This document shows positions 12,501-24,500 of a stretch of 64,000 nt of DNA, piece after piece. Within the stretch, counting starts at the first letter, position 1. Each line of letters opens with the position of its first letter. Source of the stretch: Lytechinus variegatus. Lineage: Eukaryota > Echinodermata > Echinoidea > Temnopleuroida > Toxopneustidae. The stretch spans positions 1,036,501 to 1,100,500 of the forward strand of contig NC_054757.1 of assembly GCF_018143015.1 (NCBI RefSeq), written 5' to 3'. The position numbers and the translations under genes were made by a program. The notes below the pieces were generated by a model. The model made no database searches. It was not told where the DNA came from and saw only the letters and a list, made by a program, of their open reading frames with translations.

Positions 12501-15500
12501 AACTCTAATTTAAATTGCTTTTATTTGCAAAGAATTTGACATGAAAAAATGTTTTTTAGTATAATTAATTGATCTTGTGCAAATATTCTAAGGCATGAAG
12601 TGGAATTTGGTGTTTAATGGCCATTAATGGACCTTAACTTAGCAATGCTTCAAAGTATACCTCTGTTACTGAGACATGATGTCCATGTAACGGTGGTATG
12701 TACATTTGAAAGTAGAATCTTGAAGGAGTTATTTTAAAGTAAAAAGAATTGGAGATCATAAGATAATACTGTTTCGTTTTTTTCCCTTTAGGCAGAAACA
12801 TAAATGTTTCCAGAGGTAGACGGAAGTGGAAACTTGAGGATTATCGTAGTATGATTTTAAATATAATTTGTCAATAATTTTGTACATTTTTCCTTGTTTA
12901 AACTCTAATTTAATTTGCGTTTATTTGCAAAGAATCTGACATGCAAAATGTTTTTCTTTAGTGTAATGAATTGATCTTGTGCAAATATTTTAAGGCATGA
13001 AGTGGAATTTGGTGTGTAATGGCCATTAATGGACATTAACTTAACATTGCTTCTAAGTATACCTCTGTTACTGAGACATGATGTCCATGTAACGGTGGTA
13101 ACACCAAAAATAGAAGGTTAGGCCAGAAAGAGTAGTTTAGTTTTTCCAAAGAGAATATTCCATTCTGTTGAGGCATGACTTCTCTCAACTATTTAATTCT
13201 ACATGCCATCAAAAATTCAATTTTCTAGACTGGTGAGAAAAAAGAACGACACAGAACATGGCACTGGTATACACACAGAGCATCAAGTTCCATTTATTGA
13301 TGCTAAATCTTTCAAAATATATATGCCATGTTGGAAAGTGTGGAATAAAGTGACTAACAATGTTGTTAGCAAAATATTTATCAAGAGTAATGGAGATCAA
13401 CCCCTTTATTTTGACAGTGGGAGAGCATAGTCTTAGTAAGGATGATAAATGATGTCCATGTAACGGTGGTATTTTGTCAAATCTTATTTCTCAGTTTACT
13501 CCAATATGCAGGGTGGTATGAAATGCCTGTAAGTGGATTTAGTTGAAGGATTGTCCCATGAAACATATAAGAAATAAAACATTTCATTTATTACATTTCT
13601 ATTTTTTGACCCTGATGTCACAATTTTTGCCCCAACCCCATGGAATGACCCATAAGCACTACGCACTGACGGTATGCGCTGGCGATGGCCGGGTGAGCGT
13701 TGCACAAGCAGATGACAGAGCAAAGTTCGTTTGTATTTTCCATGATCACAAAACACACAAAAAAGGCCAGGGACCAAAGCAGAATTCTTCCCGAAATATC
13801 TTCAACAATGATATTTCCAGATGACAACATATAAGTTTAAAATGAAACAATAATAAAGACATGAATCACGCAGAGTCGATCCGAATGATTTTCGGTCGAC
13901 TAGCATTCGCAGTCCATTCACCAGCCCCGTCCGCAGCTCCGTACACTCACTCTCCCGAAACGACAGGCGTGCTTGACGTCAGCGCCAGCAAACAATTGCA
14001 ATCAACGGAGAGCGCTGTAACTTGCCTGAGATTGTGTAGTTGGATCCAAAATGAACTCCAAATAAATTTATGGGAATAAATACGTAATTTTCTCTGGATG
14101 GTCATTTGAATTGCTATTCAATGCTGATATAACGATTGTGAGGAAAGATTGTGGAATATGAGTTATGACGATGTTCGAGAATTAATCCTGATAATGACAA
14201 TCCATTTTTTTAGACGCAATTGAGCATGCGATCAAAATAAATACGAATGTTTCGAATCGAGCCCTAAATTCATCTAAATTATTACGATTTAACAAGATTT
14301 TATGGTCATACTAAGAATATTGACGATGTCAGCAAAGTATGTTACGTTCATATGGAAGAAATAATACTGGGATTATTTCTATTGTTGTTCCATCTCTGGA
14401 CGTCTCTCCTCCAAGCTCCGAGAAAATAAGCACAATGCGCATGCGTGTTTGATGACGTATGACATATTTTCCCATTCATGAAATCAGAGCCCAAAGTTGG
14501 GCACAAACTAGCTTCAAATTGATGGGAAAAAATATCAAACGCAATTTTCTCAGTTTTGTCATGTAAAATGTTATTATATGGTGATATTACGAACTTGAAC
14601 AGAGTTTTTGCATGTAGACAATGTTCGAGAATCAATCCTGACGTGATGATTATTTTTTTTATACACCTATCAATTGTAAGACGCACCCCTTGACCCCCGG
14701 AATGGTGCGTCATGGGTGGGTCATTTACCAACAAATTAGTGACTCAGGGTACCGTCATGGAGGCAATTGGTCAGTCAGAGCATGGAGAATAGGTGCGTCA
14801 TAGTCAGTCATTTTACCGGGGTGCGTCATAAAGCCTCAGCATGGTACGAACGGCTCTGTCCACGCACTTTACTCACGTCGTCGGGCGTTTGTATTTAAAC
14901 CCTGCATGCTCATCGGGATGCTCATCCTTGGATTAAAATCTTGTCTTGAATTTTCTGTCACCTTGCATAAGAAGTTATTTCACTTTTCTTTAGATCCATT
15001 TTTATATATCCAGCCCGCAAGCCCGCACGATGGCTTAGGATGAAAAACAAGTTTTTCTTGCAGCGCGCGTCTCGTACGTCGTTCCTCTCAGATCAAAAAC
15101 TGATTATCTTGGGGGGGGGGGGGTGTTCTTTGCAAAGGACGTCTTTCGTGTTGCGGATTTATGATGCGCCGTAGGACATTGGTTTTTTTTTTTTAATGCC
15201 TGCCAACATATTTTATTCATTTGTTGGTGAACAAAAACCGTTGCTTAATAATACCGTATTTGCCGGCGTAAAGGCCCCACCCCCATTTTGCGAATCATCT
15301 TTGAAAAAAAAATGCATGACAGAATACCCGGCGAAGTCGGAAAAAATCTTGGTTGGAAAATTGTTCAACAATCGCCGCGGAATGGGAAATAATAAACACG
15401 CATGCTGTAATTCTTCTTACTGTTTCATCTTTTTCGGAAGGCGACGCAAGGAAAATAATCCACCATCGACGTGAAGAAACGGCCGATCGAGGTAATCAAG

Positions 15501-18500
15501 CGCTGCGGATGAAAACAAGAGCTGCGGAGGTAAACAAGCGCTGCGGAGGTAAACAAGAGTGGCGGAGATAAACAAGCGCTGCGACAGTAAACAAGCTCGG
15601 CGAATATATTTTATTTCTTTCAATTAACGTCTTCTTTTCATACAAATAAAGTTGAAGGTCAAGTCCACCTCAGAAAATGTTGATTTGAATCAATTGAGAA
15701 AAATCAGACAAGCACAATGCTGAAGATTTCATCAAAATTGGATGTAAAATAAGAAAGTTATGACATTTCAAAGTTTCGCTTATTTTTAACAAAACAGTTA
15801 TAATATATGAATGAGCCAGTTACATCCAAATGAGAGAGTTGATGATGTCACTCACTCATTATTTCTTTTGTTTTGTATTGTTTGAATTATACAATATTTC
15901 AATTTTTACGAATTTGACGATTAGGACTTCCTTGCCTGAAACACAAAATGTTAAAATAATGGAATTCCACGTGTTCGGGGAGGAATGAAACTTCATTTCA
16001 CATGACAATGACGAGAAAATAAAAATATTTCATATTTCAAACAATAAAAAACAAAAGAAATAGTGAGTGAATAACATCATGGACTCTCTCATTTGGATGT
16101 AGCTGGCTGTTCATATATCTTTTTTGTGAAATGAAGCGAAACTTTGAAATGTCATATTAACTTTCTTATTTTACATCCGATTTTGATGAAATTTTCAGTG
16201 TTATGCTTGTTGAATTTTTCTCTTTTTATTCAAATCAAAGTTTTTTTGGGGGGTGGACTTGTCCTTTAAATAAATACGCAAGCACGGGCAGTGTTTCAAT
16301 GTTTTTTTTTTTTATTGAAGTCGGTGATGTCACATGAGATAAATAATCTACAAGATGTACTGACATGCCATTGATTGAGTTTGCCGTGCCCGTTTGGGCA
16401 TTTAGCATTACCTGCCAACAATCCGCTAGCATTGAGTGGGTTCAGAAGAGGGCTCTGCGTATCATTGCCTGGCCAAATGTCTTGACATACATTGAACTTC
16501 TACAAAGTATGAATGTGTCATCTCTTAAAGACAGACGGAGTGAGCTTCTTGAAGGATTTGCACGCTCGTTGCTAAAATCGAAACGACATCACCACTTCTT
16601 GCCTGAAACCCGTAGGGTTAGAACTGGTCTTTCCATAAGAAATGCACATCATCTTGAGATTCCTCAGACTAGAACAAAAAGATACCAACAGTCGCCAATC
16701 CCCCACTTTGTGCAATTGTTGAACTCTGTAATATAATGTAATTTTATATGCAGCTTTATTTTTTTAGCAACTGTAACACTTTTTGTACTCCACTTTGTTT
16801 ATCTTTAATCTTATTGATTTTATTTTATGTTTGTCACCTTTTTATTCCAATGTTCTTTTTTTTACTTACTTGAGTTCCACTTACATGTAATACGACTATT
16901 CGATATGTAATTCTGCCCAACTTCAATGATTTTTTGGTTCATTTATTTATTTTTTACTATAAAGCATATACTGTACCAGTCACATTTCTTTGACTACCTA
17001 TTTGCCTGTTTCGGCCGGAGAACATTGGATTCATTGCCCTGAATTTGCTGTTCTCTGGTTTAGGCAGGTAAACATGGTAAACGGGTGGTCAAGGGATTGT
17101 GACTGGTGGTGTACTATCTACAGCATATCACATGGTTAATTCCAGAAGTTCATACCAATTTATTGTAACATCGTATTTATTTCGCTTTTGTTTTATGACT
17201 GTCATACAAGGCTCAAACTAATTGGAAATTGCAATTATTCACAACATTGATTTGGTTTATATTTTTATAGGACTTATATATTATTTAATTTGTCTTGCTA
17301 TTTACAATTTTTTATATCATGTACATATTTTTCTTGTTTTAAATATGATATTTTAAAAGTGTAACTTAATTTATATATGCTTTTAATACTTGCAACTTTG
17401 CTGATGTGATTTTGACGATGATAGTTTTACAATGTTATAATTTCAATCAATAATCTTTTTTTGAGATTGTCCAAATTATTTTCTCTGGCTTTATTTGTTG
17501 ATTATTTGTCAAGCACTAGAATTGTGATGTAATCTTTTAATAATATACATGTACATCTTTACTTTGTAAATATGATAATATGAGTCTTCGGACTTTTGTC
17601 ATGTACCATTTTCACAATAAAACCAGAATTGAATTGAATTGAATAAATAACGAGTGAGAGAGAGGTAAAGACCAAGTGAAATAAAGACATTGGCGGCGGA
17701 AGCCCAAAGAATTAGAGGGGGTCTACCTTAGTGATGGACAAATGTAAGTAAAATAATTTCACAAGCAAAAAAAAAGGTCATCAACCTAAATTTTAGGGGG
17801 GGGGAGGACAAGAGACATTTTAGGGGTCCACCAGAATTTAGGGAGGGGGATGCAGGAAACAAAATTGACAAGCAAAAAAAAAGTTATGAACTAAAAATTA
17901 AGGGGGATCGTCCCCCATCTCAATTTTTTTGGGGACCTGCCCCCCGCCTATGAATAAAAAAGATGAACCCCGGGGGCCACTTACATTGACGAGTGGATAC
18001 CATGCGCGACCAAAAAAAAACGTAAAAAGGATGTCTTTTTCACGATAGGGCACGTTACGTACGTAACGTGATAAGGGTGTCAAAAACACAAAAATAAGGA
18101 AAAAGGGTATCTATTTCGCTAGGAAAAATACGTGTTTAGGGTCGAATTTGCGGGGATGATAAAACAAAATTAAAATGCTTTGTAAAGGATATCCTTTTTG
18201 CCCCAACACTTCGTGTTTAGATAGAGTCTGATTTGCGCGAGGTGTAGGAGGTGGGGTCGTACATTAGGTAAAGCCGACGACCAAAGAACCCGTAACAATA
18301 AAACATTCCTGTACTTAATTGTTTAAGGGTTCATTTCAGGGAATATTTGCCAAGAGTATCGTTTGTTTCCAATACTTGTTAAGGGTAGGGTTTCACCATG
18401 GAGCTAACAGAGAAGGGGTGCATTTTCAGAATATGGAAATTACGGTGTTTAGGGTGCTTTCGAAACCCCATGGTCGCGCATGGTATCAACTCATGAATGG

Positions 18501-21500
18501 AAGTGCCCCCCCCCCGGAGATGAACATTGATTCTTTCTTGGAAGTTTACGTGGCCTTGAAAAAGACCGTTATTAATTCACGCACAAAGCAATTGTAATTG
18601 ACATACCTTGTCATGTTCCCTCGGTCTCTTTCAGCGGGAAAATATTGAAGGCGGCATGATTCTTTTTTATACTTACGCTATTTTTCCACCTGCAATAGAA
18701 TATTAAATTGCATGCAAACTTCGTGTATCACCGTGTCATCTTTATCGTCGCAAAAAAATCGTGTATACTATCATCATTTACTATTGTCAACATAAACGTG
18801 CTCTATCATCATCATCTTCGTCGCCATCATAATAATCCATAATGCCTAACCAGTAAAAATCTAAATCACTCATCTCAATGTTGTAACTTTAATTATCATT
18901 TTATGGCAATTCGTTGACACAATATCATTGTCACCATTTGCATTATCATCACATAATTCATCCAAAATATTTGTATACACAACCAACCAGCCAATCATCA
19001 CCACTACCGCCATTTCCCGCAGCAGACCACAGCACACATCGCAAGGTAGGTTTTTATTATTATTTATTGGCCGATGAGACTTGGAGATGCAAAACAAAAG
19101 AAAAGATCAAAAGGTAAATATTTTCATTTTATTTTCCATTACGATCGATGACGATGTAAAAATAAATTTAAAAATGTAGAACGAGGTGCTGCTAATCTTC
19201 CTGGCTCCTGCAAGGAAGATAAAAATGATAACATGTTAAATCAATGTTCCACATAATTTCATAAATAGTAATGACATTCATTTCAATTAGATGGGTTGTT
19301 GTCATAAGTCTACCAATACATATTGCAAACGTACTATTACACATGCTATTGCCGGGGAATGCCGGCCCCAGACCCCCAGACAGAGTCAGATCGCTTGAGT
19401 TGCACGGTCTCTGAGCTCTGCTACGTTATATGGAAACAAATTTAGACCTAAATAGAATTTAATTTGAAAAGTAAGTTATCACGTACCGGTACTGAAATGT
19501 TTTCTTAGTTAAGTCATGCTTTTTACTATTTCATCCTATAAACGCGCTGTTTTAACTACCATTACAATGGAAGCGTCACTGTAGTCCCAAACGTACGCAT
19601 ACGTGCTGTTTTGACCACGTATTCAGTGTTGCCATCAATCTCCATCCCCAAATTTTCAATATTTGGGGATTTTGAGAAGCCTTTGGGGATGAAAAAAAAT
19701 TATTTGGGATTAAAAGAAATTTGGGGATTTTTCATGCAATTTAGGGTATTTTTGAAGGTTTTGATGAAAAGCACCGATTCGTTATTTTTCAGTAATATGA
19801 TGCTAAAATACATGAGATATATCACTCTTATGCTAAAATATGTAGATCATCCGCAATTCAACCGATGAATTAATTTTACATTGAACTTCATTGGTTGAAA
19901 ATATGCGGTAAATGGTGGGGTTGCCAATCTACTTTGAATCGAAACCTAAAAAAAAGAAAAAAAATCTGCTGTGTGTTGTATGAACACATCAACTAATTTG
20001 GGGCAACAACCATGATAAATATCCTCACTTTTTCATAAATTATTGTGATTTAAATAATTTGGGGATTTAGGTTCCAATTTGGGGATTTTTCGAGTGCCAT
20101 TTGGGGATTTTATTCAGCTCGGACCTAGTACTGGCAACATCACGGTATTCAGCGTTCGCGGGACACGGCTTTTGACTATCGTCACGTATAGGCCGCACCC
20201 CGACTTTGCTTCTTTTTCTCATCAAAAAATAGTGCTGCCTATACTATAGACGCCGGCAAATACGGTAGTTCATGATTAAAATGCGATACCAAAGACAGTC
20301 CTTTCAAAGACCCTCTCGTGCATTCGCCCCCTGAATGGGTATTATTCCATAGTACTTTGCAAGGTTCCTTCGCGAGAGATGTACGTACAGTACAGCGGCA
20401 CGTTCGTGCCGCGCCCGCGGAGATTTACTTGACGGAGTGCGTCATAGAGACAGTCGATGGTCAGTCAAAATCCAGCACTGGTGCGTCATATTTTTTCGTC
20501 CAGGCACAGTCATCGTAAGAAAAGGTCCGTCACAGTCGAGACACACAGGTGCGTCATGGTACATGAAAATCCGACTCACATCTGACAAGTGACGCACCAT
20601 CCCCGGGGTCAAGGGGTGCGTCTTACAATTGATAGGTGTATTAGACAAGTGCACTAGCTCGACTCAAGAAGTCAAGTCGATCGTCATGAGATGTCCGCCA
20701 TTGAAAATTGAAACGAAATACAAACGTTTCACATCAAGCTCTAAATTCATATTAATGATTATCATATGCAAATTATTGTTAAATATTACGATTAAATAAT
20801 GTTCTATGGTCATGATTTTAATATTGTTCATGAAAGGAAGATTTATTTTACGTTGATCGCGTCAATTTCCGGCCATTTTCTGGTTTGATTAAAGAACAGT
20901 ACTGCGCATGCACGATCGATGGCCATGACTTCCATTCATGAATTCATCGTGCATAAATTATCTCGGCACGAGCAGACGAGTAAGACTCGAACTATGATCG
21001 AAATAAACTTCAAATTAATGGTGAATAGCATCATAATTACTCATTCGGTTTCATTTTGGGGGCAATAGAAATCAAGTAAGTAGTAGTAAAGTTGGACATT
21101 ACTGATATTTTGATGATTGATTGTGTAAACCAAACGAATCGGCCGGCCGACGTATTTTTTTTTTTTTTCGATGCACCGATTTTGCAAAATCTGCACCGGT
21201 GTTCAATGACATCGATCGAACACCGATTTTAAAATCGATTCGACTCAGGCGTAGACCGTCACTGACTTTCAGTGTGGGGATAGAAAGTTATATATAGGTG
21301 GAAAATATTTCAGAAGAATTAAATTTCAAGGCAAGGTACTTATTTCGACAAGATTATTAATCATATCAATTCTAACATGCAAAAAGCAAAAACTGTCACA
21401 ACTTACCCCGCCTTCCCCTACATCAAAAAAAATAACAGAATGTACACATATTGAAGTATTTTTTATTCATATTTGTATTTATTTTTTATTTTTATCAACC

Positions 21501-24500
21501 TTTTTTCTGGGATGGACCTGTCCTTTAAGTTATTTGATCCTTTCTGCCCAGCATGCACATTGTATGCATTAAAAATGAAACTTAGTTTCTAAGACTCACT
21601 TGTGATCTTGTCAATCAATTTTCCATTTTTGTGAATGTTGAGCCGCATACAGTGTATTTGCTGTGCACTTTTCACAACTTTAACTTTACTCTTTAACTCA
21701 TTTCGCACATTTGAGGATTTAATTCTTGATGTTGTAATTCTGTAGTTGTTTGCTCAAGCATTTGCAGATTCTCCAAGAAAATTATTTTTCTGTTCCCTGG
21801 TGATTTATAGAGGCAAATTTCATATGTGATACAGGAGGTATTATTTTATATTATGATACAGAGAGGGGAGGGTTGGTGTTTAATTTCAGGAAAATAATAG
21901 AGGTATACAGTATATATATACTGGTACCAAATATATGTACCAGGACATGTTTGTAGAAGTCGGTGCTTCTCTTGATATATTGTGAATTCCTATACAGTCA
22001 GTAGTACATGAATTGCATCAATTTCTTGTATTAGAGTAATCAGACAGACATACCGTATTATTTTTATTCTAGAAACTAAACTAGAAACTACATGAGGAAA
22101 CAGAGAATTGCGATATGAAAGTACATCATTGTAGCTAGTGCCATTAAACATGTTTTGGTGTATTTCTAGTTGTTATTCAAGGAAATTAAAAAAAACCATA
22201 CTAAAACTGAAAGGTGAAAATAAGACACATGATAAACATCTTTAAATTATGTTTTCATTCAGCATGAATGAATTATGAATTTCTTTCTTAGTTTCCAAAT
22301 TTATTTCTTTGATGGGTTATCTTAAATAAAATCTAGCATCTTGTAACTACCCATTAATAAAGACAAAATGCAGTGACCACTAAACTGCATAAAGCCTGGT
22401 AAAAGTATCTATAGATAAACATTACAAAAGGAGAATGTGAAGGCTTGATGTGCCTAACAGAAATATCTTTAACTAGAAAAATCTAGTGTTTTTTTTACCT
22501 AAATTACCTAAATTTCCTTGATTAAGGCCATTTCAAAAGGTATTCATAGTGTAAAATATACACAGGAAACACTTGGGAAATATATGTATATGGCATTATG
22601 TGAATTATGAAAACTATTTGTTGAGGGGTAGGGTGGCCCTTTTTGCCATTTTTAAATTGGGGAGGGGTTACATAGTGGATGAGTACTGTGAAACTTACAC
22701 ATTACGCCACTAATGACAGCTTTACTGTGCGTGCTTGCAGAAGTTACATGTTTATATCTTGGAAAATAGCTTGTTTGGTAATTTGTTCACCTCACACCCC
22801 CTCCAACATCTGTTGCAGGTGGTTTTTGTTCTTTAAATTACATCCCCCTCCCGTTTCAATGTTTGTTTTTTTTTCAAAATAATTGTTAAATGTTTTTGCT
22901 TATTTGCCCACCCAACCCCCATTCACATTTCTATGAAGAAAGTGGCATCTGTACAACCCCTGTCATATTTTATATGTGTTTTGATATAGTTTAGCACATT
23001 GGCAAATAGAAATCAGTCCTAATGTGTACCGGTAGTTACATGTTGGTATCCATAACAAATGATCAATTGATTGGCTTACTTTTTATTAATATGCTTGATT
23101 GATTTGCTTGTTTTATTATTTGTGATTTATTTGTGTGTATGTTTGCCTGTGATTTTGTTTTGCATGCAGTGGCCTCTATGTTGAACAACTCCACAACAAC
23201 TACCACCAACACCACCACTACCACTAATCAAGCCGTTGCCAAGCAACCAAGTACCAACACTACTACCCCTATGATCCACCAATCCCCTACTTCTATAAAG
23301 CCAACATCTTCAGATACCCCAAGCAAAATATCACAAAACCCATCAGTGATGAGCTCTAGTCCCAGTCCAGCGGGAGCCTTGACTAGTGCTGTCCCATCAG
23401 ATACACAATCTGGCCAGTTTAATAGCCTAAGGACCCAGGGGGGTAAGCTAGGGTTGTCTAACGAAGGAGTCAAGGGGCAAGTTGGTGGATCGGGGCAGGT
23501 TGACCATGGCCAGACTTCTAGTAACCCTGATGTGATCAGTGAGGCTAGTCAAAGGGCTAATCCTCAGGGAGTGGGGAAGTCATCTTCCCAGGGAGCGGGG
23601 CAGAATGGTTTGACGGAGGGAGATGGACAAGAAGGTACATTTGATTTCCCATCTGAGTTATGTTGAATACTGAATTCTGTGTGTCCTATAGCTTGCTTAC
23701 AGGGACTACGTCATTCCAGTAAGCAGTGGGTTAAAGGGGAATTCCATGTCAATTTTAATTTGTATTCAGTGAAGGCAGAAACAAATGTAAAAAAAAAAAA
23801 ATGAAATGAAGATTTCGTAAAAATCTGGTAGAAAGTAACCAAGTTATGACTTTTTCAAGTTTGATATTTAAAAAAAATTATATGTAATTTGACAATTTGC
23901 CATTCTTTGATATTTCATGATAAATATTTGTTAACAGAAATGTATTTTGAAATATATGTTTGGTAAACTTAGATGTACAGACCATTTTATTTGAATTTTG
24001 ATAATTTATGGAATTTGTATTTCATGACATGCAATGGTGCTGGTCTCATGTAACTTTACAAAATGAAAACTTTAAAATCTTCTAACTCTGTTATTCATCT
24101 TTGATGGATATACATGTTACCTCCACTTCTCTAATTTTTTTCTGCATTTATTCAAGCGTCAAGGTGAATTTCCTGTCTAAAATCGAAATCAAAGATTTCT
24201 CTTGAAGAATTTGTGAAATTTAAGATTGAACAAGCAAATCCTGCAGTATGATATGAATTATAAAGTCAATTTGAATCAAGCTTGTTGATTAATTATTGTT
24301 CTTCATGTCAGTCATTCAAATTTTACACTTTAGTTTCTCCTGTAATTTTGAAAATATTGTGTCAGTCGGAAATAATTCATAAACCCGTTTCCTTCTGATG
24401 TTCTTATGTAATCACGATTATCTTTAAAGTTTTTTTTTTACTTTTGAGTCTAGTAGGGTGTTGCCAGAAACTTGCAATTAATCGCAAGTCAATGTTAGGT

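Larger units (their letters stand above)
7082..13651. mobile_element. unclassified transposon C with 6-bp target duplication
   Basis: The terminal inverted repeats begin GGGTCATTCCA and continue GGGGTTGGGGCAA (7082-7106 and 13627-13651). The 6-bp direct repeat ATAAGC lies at 7076-7081 and 13652-13657. Removing C restores the element B sequence. C is 6570 bp, or about 4.8 kb once the nested hAT copy A is removed. It contains eight copies of a TGTAACGGTGG motif and a 2-3 unit ~405-bp tandem block. No transposase was recognised. The superfamily is unknown, since a 6-bp duplication is not diagnostic. Confidence 0.8.
15254..20265. mobile_element. inner inverted-repeat element F inside E
   Basis: The left end CCGTATTTGCCGGCGT (15254) and the right end ACGCCGGCAAATACGG (to 20265) are inverted copies, with TA on each side. 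Both ends lie beside 'aggcc(g/c)cacccc' blocks. It contains a 20-bp tandem repeat, a MITE, a LINE tail, a hAT-like MITE and a 'ttggggatttt' MITE, so it acted as a landing pad. No transposase was seen. Confidence 0.6.
14662..20640. mobile_element. transposon E with TTA target duplication (Harbinger-like signature)
   Basis: The ends are inverted copies of TACACCTATCAATTGTAAGA, continuing CGCACCCCTTGACCCC. TTA flanks both ends (14659-14661 and 20641-20643), and removing E restores the hAT element B. TTA/TAA duplications are typical of PIF/Harbinger, but no transposase or Myb-like gene was seen, so the assignment is tentative. Several 'gtgcgtca' sub-terminal copies lie near 14704, 14791, 14820, 20438, 20481 and 20549. 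E is interrupted by a further inverted-repeat element, 15254-20265. Confidence 0.75.
6954..21250. mobile_element. hAT-like element B, split into three pieces by two insertions
   Basis: The pieces 6954-7081, 13652-14661 and 20641-21250 together make about 1.75 kb. They align in order with the intact element at 9407-11158. The ends are GCCTGAGTC at the left and GACTCAGGC at the right. The first gap is filled by an insertion with a 6-bp duplication (ATAAGC), the second by one with a TTA duplication. Unlike copy A, B shows no clear 8-bp target duplication, so its outer ends may be damaged. Confidence 0.8.
6239..21422. mobile_element. outer inverted-repeat transposon of the AP1AR intron nest (element D)
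   Basis: Both ends carry the same ~24-bp inverted terminal sequence beginning TGTAGGGGAAGGCGGGGTAA (left 6239-6262, right 21399-21422). With the insert at 6954-21250 removed, D is only about 0.89 kb. Sub-terminal copies of 'ggggtaagttgagcc' occur in both orientations near 6254, 6269, 6616, 6641, 6861, 6883 and 6904. Such repeats usually serve as transposase-binding sites (inference). A 'ta' dinucleotide flanks each end, but no long target duplication is clear. No transposase is visible, so it is probably non-autonomous. Confidence 0.75.
536..23169 (+). other. 22.6 kb AP1AR-like intron filled with nested transposons
   Basis: The intron runs from a GTGAGT donor to a TGCATGCAG acceptor with matching phase. 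Positions 536-2930 hold AT-rich sequence with no recognisable feature. Positions 2938-4780 hold tandem and inverted repeats with a LINE tail. Positions 4790-6238 show nothing recognisable. Positions 6239-21422 are a nest of transposons, and 21423-23169 is AT-rich with one loose MITE end at about 21520-21534. No extra AP1AR exon was recognised. Confidence 0.7.

Noticed and set aside
6239..21422. One large 15-kb autonomous transposon (for example Polinton-like)
   Set aside because: The size suggested it, but internal duplications show separate smaller elements nested in one another, with no polymerase, integrase or capsid frames.
23228..23473. 81-codon minus-strand open frame
   Set aside because: It is opposite the AP1AR-like linker exon and only reflects its biased composition.
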